The notes beneath the pieces are model-generated. The model did no database searches. It was given only the letters and a program-made list of their open reading frames with translations, and was not told where the DNA came from. From positions 1 to 10,441 of the forward strand of contig JAEXUU010000091.1 of assembly GCA_023452965.1 (NCBI GenBank): a stretch of 10,441 nucleotides of DNA, written 5' to 3'. The stretch is from Pseudomonadota bacterium. Its GTDB lineage: Bacteria; Pseudomonadota; Alphaproteobacteria; Rhizobiales; Beijerinckiaceae. Below are positions 6,025 through 10,441 of the stretch, piece by piece (position 1 is the first letter of the stretch; the number at the start of each line of letters is the position of its first letter). The position numbers were made by a program, and so were the translations under genes.

Positions 6025-6150
6025 CTAGCTCCAGAACCCATCCTGATGGGCGCGTGGCGAGAACGTTTCCGAGTCGTCCTGTTCGGTCGTCTCGATGTCG
6101 TTCTCGTGTTCGGCGTCGAGTGCGCCGTCCGAGTCGTGCCGTTCGAGCAT
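6025..6150 (-). CDS. 41-aa acidic small protein, unknown function
   Basis: This short frame encodes 41 residues (MLERHDSDGALDAEHENDIE..., ending QDGFWS). Thirteen residues are Asp or Glu and only two are Arg, so the product is strongly acidic and probably disordered, with an aromatic tail. No signal peptide or membrane segment is seen. Support for the start is good: AAAGGAGAG precedes the ATG with 6 bases between AGGAG and the start codon, one of the best ribosome-binding sites in the window. A strong hairpin follows just beyond the stop. I do not recognise the family. Being acidic and next to stress-type genes, it might be a stress-related microprotein, but that is speculation. Overlapping frames on the same strand are longer but lack such a start signal. 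Confidence 0.62.
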   Translation of the reverse strand: MLERHDSDGALDAEHENDIETTEQDDSETFSPRAHQDGFWS

Positions 6151-6269
6151 GGTTCTCTCCTTTCATAATCTAGGGGGAGGGTTGCTTCTGGCACACCAAA
6201 GATAGGGGTTTTTGCTGCGCTGCACAAGGTTTTGGGCAGGGGTCGGCCTTCCCGAAGGGCAGGTTGGGC

Positions 6270-6479
6270 TCAGCCATTGCCCCCCGAGCGTGCTTCCGTC
6301 GCGGTCGCCGACTGGCTCTCCGCAGCGCGATCCAGGCATTCGGCCATGGCCGATGTTCCCCAGGAGTGCTTCGAGCACTGCGCCGTTCCCACGGTCAGAT
6401 TCGGTGCGGATCCCTGCGGCTGCTGCGCGCCGCTGCATCCGGCAAGCGCCAGGGCGAGTATGGCCAAGGTCAGTCGCAT
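6270..6479 (-). CDS. small lipoprotein, unknown function
   Basis: This 69-residue protein begins MRLTLAILALALAGCSG, a lipoprotein signal with lipobox LALAGC. Cys15 would be lipidated and the mature chain anchored to a membrane. The mature part is short, Ser/Ala/Gln-rich, and has two further cysteines (Cys35 and Cys48) that could form a disulfide. The ATG at 6479 is chosen because CGGAGAG precedes it; the longer open frame extending to 6917 has no lipoprotein signal at its start and no support. A 12-bp palindrome GGTTTCGAAACC lies about 10 bases upstream of the start codon. I do not recognise a named family. It could be an entericidin-like or other small envelope stress lipoprotein by size, but no diagnostic motif was seen. 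Confidence 0.72.
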   Translation of the reverse strand: MRLTLAILALALAGCSGAQQPQGSAPNLTVGTAQCSKHSWGTSAMAECLDRAAESQSATATEARSGGNG

Positions 6480-6489
6480 TTTGCTCTCC

Positions 6490-6501
6490 GGTTTCGAAAC
6501 C
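6490..6501. promoter_or_regulatory. palindrome GGTTTCGAAACC, copy 1
   Basis: This is a perfect 12-bp palindrome just upstream of the lipoprotein ribosome-binding site. Its core GTTTCGAAAC recurs at 6605-6614, upstream of the divergent 58-aa gene. It is a candidate operator shared by the two genes. Confidence 0.35.
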
Positions 6502-6604
6502 CGGCCAGCCCAGCACAGAGGTTGGGCAGGAGTTTGATGCCGGGCAAGCGCTGGTGATGGCGCGCGATTTGCGCGGAGCAAGGCGACTATGCCGATGCCG
6601 TCCA

Positions 6605-6614
6605 GTTTCGAAAC
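6605..6614. promoter_or_regulatory. palindrome GTTTCGAAAC, copy 2
   Basis: This perfect 10-bp palindrome is identical to the core of the site at 6491-6500. It lies 34 bases upstream of the 58-aa gene start. The two copies are 114 bp apart in the divergent intergenic region. Confidence 0.35.
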
Positions 6615-6648
6615 GTGTTGTCCCAAAAACGCGCAATCGGAGACGTCC

Positions 6649-6825
6649 ATGTCGTCGCGCCGCCCTTCTCTGCGCCTAGCTCGAGTTCTCGACCGCCTGG
6701 ACAGGCGCAAGCGCGCCGCCCGCAAGGCCGCCGCCGCGGCCCGGGCAGCGGAACAAACAAACAGCTCCGACTCATCGACGCAGATGGGCAAGGACGAGGA
6801 GGGGGCAGGGCGCGGGAGCAAGTAG
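6649..6825 (+). CDS. 58-aa protein with basic N-terminal helix, unknown function
   Basis: This small plus-strand frame encodes MSSRRPSLRLARVLDRLDRR followed by an Arg/Ala-rich helix to about residue 34 and a Ser/Gly/acidic tail. The N-terminal half is strongly basic and would form an amphipathic or nucleic-acid-binding helix; the tail looks disordered. The ATG at 6649 is chosen because GGAGA lies 5-6 bases upstream; an in-frame ATG at 6589 lacks such a site. The gene is divergent from the lipoprotein and converges on the CsbD gene, and hairpins fill the space to CsbD. The opposite strand is also open here, so this is a moderate call that rests on the start signal and layout. Confidence 0.5.
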   Translation: MSSRRPSLRLARVLDRLDRRKRAARKAAAAARAAEQTNSSDSSTQMGKDEEGAGRGSK

Positions 6826-6840
6826 CCGACACGCTGGAGC

Positions 6841-6877
6841 AAAAGAGCGACCCGCCGACCCTGTGGGCGGCGGGTCG
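6841..6877 (-). terminator. intrinsic terminator of the stress cassette
   Basis: CGACCCGCCG (6848-6857) and CGGCGGGTCG (6868-6877) form a perfect 10-bp GC-rich stem. On the minus strand it is followed by CTCTTTTGC, giving a T-run after the stem. This is the best intrinsic terminator in the window and would end the transcript of the three-gene cassette. It may also act on the plus-strand 58-aa gene, though without a T-run on that side. Confidence 0.7.
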
Positions 6878-6884
6878 TTGCAAC

Positions 6885-6913
6885 GAGCCCCGCGCGGACA
6901 GTGCGCGAGGCTC
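6885..6913 (-). terminator. hairpin immediately after the CsbD gene
   Basis: GAGCC-C-CGCGC (6885-6895) pairs with GCGCG-A-GGCTC (6903-6913), leaving one mismatch and a 7-base loop. It starts 11 bases after the CsbD stop codon and forms a tandem with the T-run terminator further on. Confidence 0.5.
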
Positions 6914-6924
6914 GCAAGCGAGAG

Positions 6925-7128
6925 CTACCAGCTCTGGCGGTTGTACCAGGTATCGACGTCCGTCTTCACACGGTCCTTCTCGATGCCGTAGCGCTCCTGG
7001 ATCTTGCCTTCGAGCTGGTCGCGCTTGCCGGCGATGACGTCGAGATCGTCATCGGTGAGCTTGCCCCACTGCTCCTTGACCTTGCCCTTGAGCTGCTTCC
7101 AGTTTCCTTCGACGCGGTTCCAGTCCAT
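6925..7128 (-). CDS. CsbD-like stress protein
   Basis: This 67-residue protein is a clear CsbD/YjbJ-family member. MDWNRVEGNWKQLKGKVKEQ is the typical start, followed by WGKLTDDDLDVIAGKRDQL and a Tyr/Trp tail (DTWYNRQSW). Length is normal for the family. CsbD-like proteins are small hydrophilic helical proteins made under general stress (sigma-B in Bacillus; general stress and stationary phase in proteobacteria); their molecular role is not settled. An AGGAGA ribosome-binding site precedes the ATG. It is the last gene of a minus-strand cassette, 56 bp after the YflT-like gene, and is followed by a tandem of hairpins. Identification is firm. Confidence 0.95.
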   Translation of the reverse strand: MDWNRVEGNWKQLKGKVKEQWGKLTDDDLDVIAGKRDQLEGKIQERYGIEKDRVKTDVDTWYNRQSW

Positions 7129-7184
7129 CGGATTTCTCCTGTCAGGGTTGTAAGGCTTGCTTATCGGTTGCCGCGCGAGAGCGG

Positions 7185-7721
7185 TCAGATCAGCGGGCCG
7201 CGATAGGGCTCCGCCCTCTCGTCGAACCGGCTCCAGCCGCTCTGGCGGTATTCGGCGAGGCGCTCGTCACGGTCGATGGGCGTCGCGCCGTCCATGATCG
7301 CTTCGGCGGTGGGAGCGCGATCGTCGCTGGTCCGCACCGAGACGACCGAGCCGCCGCGGCGCACGGTTTCGGCATAGTAGTTGGCATCGTCAGCGCTGGT
7401 GCCGGCGCTGGTCAGGGCGCCGACAATGCCGCCGGCGGCACCGCCCGCCACAGCGCCGGCTGCCGTCGAGGCGAGCCAGCCGGCCGCAACCACCGGGCCG
7501 ATGCCGGGAATCGCGATCAGGCCAAGGCCGGCGAGCAGGCCGGCAGCGCCACCGAGCGTCGCGCCGATGCCGGCGCCTTCTCCGGCATTGCTGTCGTCCG
7601 TCTTCTCGTGACGACCGACAATGCTGATCTCGGAACTCGAAAAGCCTGCGGCTTCGAGCTGCTCGACGACGATGCGAGCCGATTCATAGTTGTCGTAGGA
7701 TCGCGTGATGGTCTGGGTCAT
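7185..7721 (-). CDS. YflT-like general stress protein with glycine-zipper region
   Basis: This 178-residue protein has an N-terminal domain (residues 1-40, RSYDNYESARIVVEQLEAAG then SEISIVGRH) of the kind found in YflT/general stress protein 17M relatives. A long Gly/Ala-rich hydrophobic region follows at about 48-108 with repeated GxxxG spacing (glycine zipper), which could insert in or associate with a membrane. The segment after it (ANYYAETVRRGGSVVSVR) resembles the second half of such domains, and the C-terminus is a hydrophilic tail rich in Arg, Asp and aromatics (EYRQSGWSRFDERAEPYRG). A GGGAGA ribosome-binding site lies about 10 bases before the ATG. It is the middle gene of the stress cassette, 33 bp after the PepSY gene. 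Exact function is unknown. Confidence 0.82.
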   Translation of the reverse strand: MTQTITRSYDNYESARIVVEQLEAAGFSSSEISIVGRHEKTDDSNAGEGAGIGATLGGAAGLLAGLGLIAIPGIGPVVAAGWLASTAAGAVAGGAAGGIVGALTSAGTSADDANYYAETVRRGGSVVSVRTSDDRAPTAEAIMDGATPIDRDERLAEYRQSGWSRFDERAEPYRGPLI

Positions 7722-7754
7722 GTCTTGTTGTCTCCCGATATCGTTTATGGTCGA

Positions 7755-8054
7755 TCAGTTGCGGGTGATGTTGCCGCGATAGTCGACCGATACGTTGACC
7801 TGAGCGCCCGAATGGGTGGCCGTTCCCTTCCAGACGCCGTTGTCGTCCTTCTTGAGGCCGCCGACATTCGAGTAGCCATTGGCTTCGAGACGGCTCTTGG
7901 CCTGGCCCTCGGTGAAGCTGTTGGCGCCCGGAAGCGGCGCATTGGCGTCGGCCGGCGCATTCGGGGCTGGTGTCGGCGATGTGGTCGACGTCTGCGCCAG
8001 CGCGCTTGTCGAAAGCAAGGCGCAGAAAATCGACGTGAGAACCACGTTCCGCAT
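7755..8054 (-). CDS. secreted PepSY-domain protein
   Basis: This 99-residue protein has a signal peptide (MRNVVLTSIFCALLSTSALA, cleavage at about residue 20), a Pro/Ala/Asn linker to about residue 45, and a single PepSY-like domain. That domain reads SFTEGQAKSRLEANGYSNV, then GLKKDDNGVWKGTA, then VNVSVDYRGNI. PepSY domains are small periplasmic modules often linked to control of proteases or to envelope functions. Two adjacent ATGs (8057 and 8054) follow AGGAG; 8054 is preferred because the 6-base spacing is better. It is the first gene of a three-gene cassette and lies about 40 bases downstream of the predicted start point of an EcfG-type promoter. Family is fairly firm, function unknown. 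Confidence 0.82.
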   Translation of the reverse strand: MRNVVLTSIFCALLSTSALAQTSTTSPTPAPNAPADANAPLPGANSFTEGQAKSRLEANGYSNVGGLKKDDNGVWKGTATHSGAQVNVSVDYRGNITRN

Positions 8055-8099
8055 CATTATCTCCTTGTGGGTAAACGGCATTTCGTCCGCTGCCGATAA

Positions 8100-8124
8100 A
8101 ACCGGCAGCAGCCGCGATGGTTCC
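8100..8124 (-). promoter_or_regulatory. EcfG-type (general stress response) promoter
   Basis: On the minus strand GGAAC (8124-8120) is followed after 17 bases by GTT (8102-8100). This fits the alphaproteobacterial sigma-EcfG consensus GGAAC-N16/17-cGTT, with G instead of C before GTT. It lies upstream of the PepSY, YflT-like and CsbD genes, whose products are of stress type, which strengthens the call. Transcription would begin near 8093. Confidence 0.65.
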
Positions 8125-8225
8125 CGAAAAAGTGAAGATGCGAGGAAGGTTCTCGCGGCTCAGTAGCCAAGCCGCGGGCGGGTGGATGCGAATCCTGCGC
8201 TTATTGGGGCGGCCTGCGGCCTGGC

Positions 8226-8921
8226 TCAGCCGGGAAGAGCGAAATCCAGGGCGGCGGCGACGTGCAGCTTCGTCGTGTCGAAGACCGGCAGGCTGAAATC
8301 GCCCTGCGAGAGCAGCAGGGTCAGTTCGGTGCAGCCGAGGATGACGCTGTCGATCGCCTGCGGGCGCATGCGTTCGACCTCACGCAGGCAGGTCAGGCGC
8401 GATTGCGGGCGGACGATGCCGCGGCAAAGCTCCTCGAAGATGATGTCGTTGATCGCCAGGCGCCCACGCGCGTCCGGGATGACCGGGGCGAGCAGCCCAC
8501 TGCGCGCCAGCCGGTGGCGATAGAATTCCTGCTCCATGGTGTAGCGCGTGGCGAGCAGCGCCGGCCGACTGCACCCCGCGGCCTCGATCGCGCGTGCGGT
8601 CGTGTCGACAAGATGGATCAGAGGGATGCCGACCGCCGCCTCGATCTCCGGGGCGAGGCTGTGCATGGTGTTGGCGCAGATCAGCAGGCCGGCGGCGCCG
8701 GCCCGCTCCAGACCGCGTGCGGCAGCCGTCATCAGCCCGGCAAGCTCCGCCATGGCGCCCGCCGCCTGAAGGCGAGCGATCTCGGCGAAATCGAAGGAGT
8801 GCAGCAGGAGCGGGGCGGAGTGGAGCCCGCCGAGCCTTGCCCGCGCGCCCTCGTTGAGCAGGCGGTAATAGACCGCCGTGCTCTCCCAGCTCATGCCGCC
8901 GAGCAGGCCGAGCGGCTTCAC
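8226..8921 (-). CDS. Asp/Glu/hydantoin racemase family enzyme (RacX/YgeA-like)
   Basis: This 231-residue protein is a cofactor-independent amino-acid racemase family member. It starts KPLGLLGGMSWEST, the usual opening of this group, and has both catalytic cysteines in their motifs: Cys82 in ICANTMH and Cys197 in LGCTEL. Two-base catalysis by such a Cys pair interconverts L and D forms of amino acids such as aspartate or glutamate, and broad-specificity members exist. The start is a GTG at 8921, with GGGA about 10 bases upstream; no better start exists in frame. The GTG overlaps the stop of a 17-codon mini-ORF that itself overlaps the stop of the TRAP gene. No convincing terminator follows. 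Substrate unknown; the RidA and TRAP neighbours suggest amino or keto acid catabolism. Confidence 0.9.
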   Translation of the reverse strand: MKPLGLLGGMSWESTAVYYRLLNEGARARLGGLHSAPLLLHSFDFAEIARLQAAGAMAELAGLMTAAARGLERAGAAGLLICANTMHSLAPEIEAAVGIPLIHLVDTTARAIEAAGCSRPALLATRYTMEQEFYRHRLARSGLLAPVIPDARGRLAINDIIFEELCRGIVRPQSRLTCLREVERMRPQAIDSVILGCTELTLLLSQGDFSLPVFDTTKLHVAAALDFALPG

Positions 8922-8971
8922 GATGCGACGGTTCCCTGCCGGGCGCCGGCGCCGATCTTCAGCTCGCTCAT
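8918..8971 (-). CDS. 17-aa mini-ORF bridging the TRAP and racemase genes
   Basis: ATG at 8971 overlaps the TRAP gene stop (ATGA), and the mini-ORF ends in TGA overlapping the racemase GTG (GTGA). The peptide reads MSELKIGAGARQGTVAS. It has no ribosome-binding site of its own, so ribosomes finishing the TRAP gene would have to restart here. It may pass ribosomes on to the racemase start by translational coupling, or be a remnant of a lost gene. The call rests only on the double overlap. Confidence 0.35.
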   Translation of the reverse strand: MSELKIGAGARQGTVAS

Positions 8972-10047
8972 CGCTTCTGCGTATGCGCGAAGACGTCGTA
9001 GTTCAGCTCGGCGATGCGGAACCATTGCTGGATCTCGTCGCGGAAGCGCGTCCACGGCTCGTAGATCCGCCGGAACTCGGCATTGCGGGCCGCTTCCTCG
9101 CGATAATAGGCGTCTGCCGCCTTGAACGCGGCTTCCATGACGTCGCGTGGGAAGGAGCGAAGCTGCACGCCAGCGCCGACCAGACGGCGCAGCGCGGCCA
9201 TGTTCTGGGTGTCGTATTGCGCCAGCATCAGCATGGTCGACTCGGCGCTTGCCGTCTCGATCGCTGCCTTGAAATCGTCGGGCAGGGCGGCCCAGGCCTT
9301 GTCGTTGATATAGAGGCTGATCTGCGGGCCGCAGTCCCACCAGCCCGGTGAGTAATAGTACCGCGCGACCTTCTGGAAGCCGAGGCGCTCGTCATCGGCC
9401 GGGCCGACCCATTCGACCGCGTCGATCGTACCGCGCTCCAGGGCGGAATAGATGTCGCCGGCGGCGATGGTCTGCGGCACGACGCCCATGCGCGACAGGA
9501 TTTCGCCGCCGATGCCGGGAATGCGCATCTTCAGGCCGGAGAGGTCGGCGACGCCATTGATCTCCTTGCGGAACCAGCCGCCCATCTGGCAGCCGGTGTT
9601 GCCGAGCGGGAACTGGACGATGCCGAAGCGGGCGAAGAGCGGCCGCAGCAGTTCGAGGCCGCCGCCCTGCATCATCCAGGCGATGTGCTGACGCGAGTTG
9701 AGGCCGAAGGGCAGGCCGGTGTCGAAGGCGAGCGCCTTGTCCTTGCCGGTGTAGTAGAAGGTGGCGCTGTGGCCGCATTCGATGGTGCCGGCGCCGACCG
9801 CATCGAGCACCTGCAGCCCGCCGACGATCTCGCCGGCCGCGAAGACCTGGATCTTGAAGCGCCCCTTGGTCAGCTGATCGACCCGGCGTGCCAGGTTCTC
9901 GGCGGCGTTGAACAGAATCGGCAGCGATTTCGGAAAGCTCGAGGCCAGGCGCCAGCGCACCTCGCCGGATTGCTGCGCCACGGCCGGTGCCGCGACCGTC
10001 GTGGCCGCGGCTGCCCCGGCCAGCATCCTCCTACGCGTGAACGCCAT
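8968..10047 (-). CDS. TRAP transporter DctP-type solute-binding protein (TakP-like)
   Basis: This 359-residue periplasmic protein captures organic acids for a tripartite ATP-independent (TRAP) importer. The signal peptide has a twin-arginine look (TRRRMLAG, then a hydrophobic run to about residue 24, AVAQ). The mature part shows DctP hallmarks: RWRLASSFPKSLP, AAGEIVGGLQVLDAVGAGTIE, the LSGLKMRIPGIGGEI block whose Arg175 should contact the ligand carboxylate, and ALERGTIDAVEWVGPADD. The WVGPADDE and YYSPGWWDCGP stretches recall the TakP/FcbT1 group that binds alpha-keto acids or aromatic and sugar-like acids. A GGGGGAG ribosome-binding site lies inside the end of the RidA gene, which it overlaps by 17 bp. 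No DctQ/DctM membrane genes are in the window; they may lie beyond the right edge. Confidence 0.92.
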   Translation of the reverse strand: MAFTRRRMLAGAAAATTVAAPAVAQQSGEVRWRLASSFPKSLPILFNAAENLARRVDQLTKGRFKIQVFAAGEIVGGLQVLDAVGAGTIECGHSATFYYTGKDKALAFDTGLPFGLNSRQHIAWMMQGGGLELLRPLFARFGIVQFPLGNTGCQMGGWFRKEINGVADLSGLKMRIPGIGGEILSRMGVVPQTIAAGDIYSALERGTIDAVEWVGPADDERLGFQKVARYYYSPGWWDCGPQISLYINDKAWAALPDDFKAAIETASAESTMLMLAQYDTQNMAALRRLVGAGVQLRSFPRDVMEAAFKAADAYYREEAARNAEFRRIYEPWTRFRDEIQQWFRIAELNYDVFAHTQKR

Positions 10048-10438
10048 CTTCTTCTCCCCCGAGAATTGCGTCAGCTTCGATTTCGATCAGGATGTCCGGG
10101 TGGATGAAGGTGATCCCTGCAAGAAAGGACGTGACGGGCTGGATCTGCCCGAAGAACTCGCCGTGGATGTTTCCGACCTTCTCCCAGTCTTCGGCATGGC
10201 GCAGGAAGATGCGGGTGCGGACCGTGTTCTGGAGCCCGTTCATGCCGCAGGCCGTCAGCGCTTCGGCGATCTTGCGCAGGCTTTCCCGGGTCTGGATTTC
10301 GACATCGTTCGCCCCGATCACGCCGTCCGGGCCGAGGGCTGTGGTGCCGGCGACGACGGCATGGTTGCCGACGCGCACCGCGCGGCAATAGCCGATGCGC
10401 TTTTCATAGGGCCCGTCGCTGACTACCTGCTGTCTCAC
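10031..10438 (-). CDS. RidA (YjgF/UK114) family protein, lacking the canonical catalytic Arg
   Basis: About 135 residues of a RidA-family protein are present. Classic RidA enzymes hydrolyse reactive enamine/imine intermediates made by PLP enzymes. Family features are seen: GYCRAVRVGNHAVVAGTTA near the start, TRESLRKIAEAL, VRTRIFLRHAEDWEKVG, and LIEIEADAI near the end (Glu121 in EIEA). The arginine that binds the substrate carboxylate in active RidA (PARS context) is replaced: here the matching residues are PVTS, with Thr103. Members lacking this Arg are not expected to have normal imine deaminase activity. The GTG at 10438 fits the expected start, but the frame stays open to the edge, so the true start could be just outside. 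It overlaps the TRAP gene, so both are probably cotranscribed. Confidence 0.88.
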   Translation of the reverse strand: MRQQVVSDGPYEKRIGYCRAVRVGNHAVVAGTTALGPDGVIGANDVEIQTRESLRKIAEALTACGMNGLQNTVRTRIFLRHAEDWEKVGNIHGEFFGQIQPVTSFLAGITFIHPDILIEIEADAILGGEEDGVHA

Positions 10439-10441
10439 AAC

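Noticed and set aside
6490..6501. tRNA T-loop-like sequence GGTTTCGAAACC suggesting a tRNA gene or attachment site
   Set aside because: No acceptor or anticodon stem is present around it and no integrase gene is near; it is better read as a simple palindrome.
6480..6917. Long N-terminal extension of the lipoprotein frame
   Set aside because: It would make the lipoprotein signal internal and cover the opposite-strand 58-aa gene and the terminators; the start at 6479 has its own ribosome-binding site.

Overview
The window is GC-rich bacterial chromosome. It looks alphaproteobacterial, most likely Hyphomicrobiales and possibly Bosea-like. That placement is an inference from the base composition, a TCATCCCGG-type dispersed palindrome, a general stress response (EcfG-type) promoter signature, and the dense set of ABC and TRAP solute importers. 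No tRNA, rRNA, CRISPR array, transposase or phage gene was seen. Nearly all genes lie on the minus strand, so transcription runs from high to low coordinates.

Layout from high to low coordinates. (1) 10438-8226 is a tight putative operon: a RidA-family protein, a TRAP substrate-binding protein resembling the alpha-keto-acid (TakP) group, and an Asp/Glu/hydantoin-racemase-family enzyme. Start and stop codons overlap, and a 17-codon mini-ORF bridges the last two genes. (2) 8124-6841 is a three-gene stress cassette: a PepSY-domain secreted protein, a YflT-like glycine-zipper protein and a CsbD-like protein. It is preceded by a GGAAC-N17-GTT promoter and followed by two hairpins. (3) 6825-5432 is a patch of small genes: a 58-aa protein (+), a 69-aa lipoprotein (-), a 41-aa acidic protein (-) and a 124-aa secreted protein (+). 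A stretch rich in inverted repeats lies between the last two. (4) 5087-4203 encodes an RpiR-family regulator. (5) 4202-3903 is a 300-bp control region with two similar operator-like sites, a consensus IHF site and a promoter with a perfect -35. (6) 3902-1 encodes an enolase-superfamily protein, a creatininase-family amidohydrolase, a family-5 ABC solute-binding protein and, after a palindromic repeat element, the first 39 codons of a DppB-type permease that runs off the edge.

How the genes may work together (inference). Regions 4-6 look like one regulated catabolic locus. The ABC system would import a peptide-like or other amide-containing compound, the amidohydrolase and enolase-superfamily enzyme would process it, and the RpiR protein would sense a phosphorylated or related intermediate. 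Region 1 resembles a second catabolic locus handling keto, imino or amino acids. The substrates cannot be read from the sequence. The most interesting points are the enolase-superfamily protein, which has His where the third metal ligand is expected, the compact RpiR control region, the EcfG-type stress cassette, and the small-protein patch with its stem-loop array.
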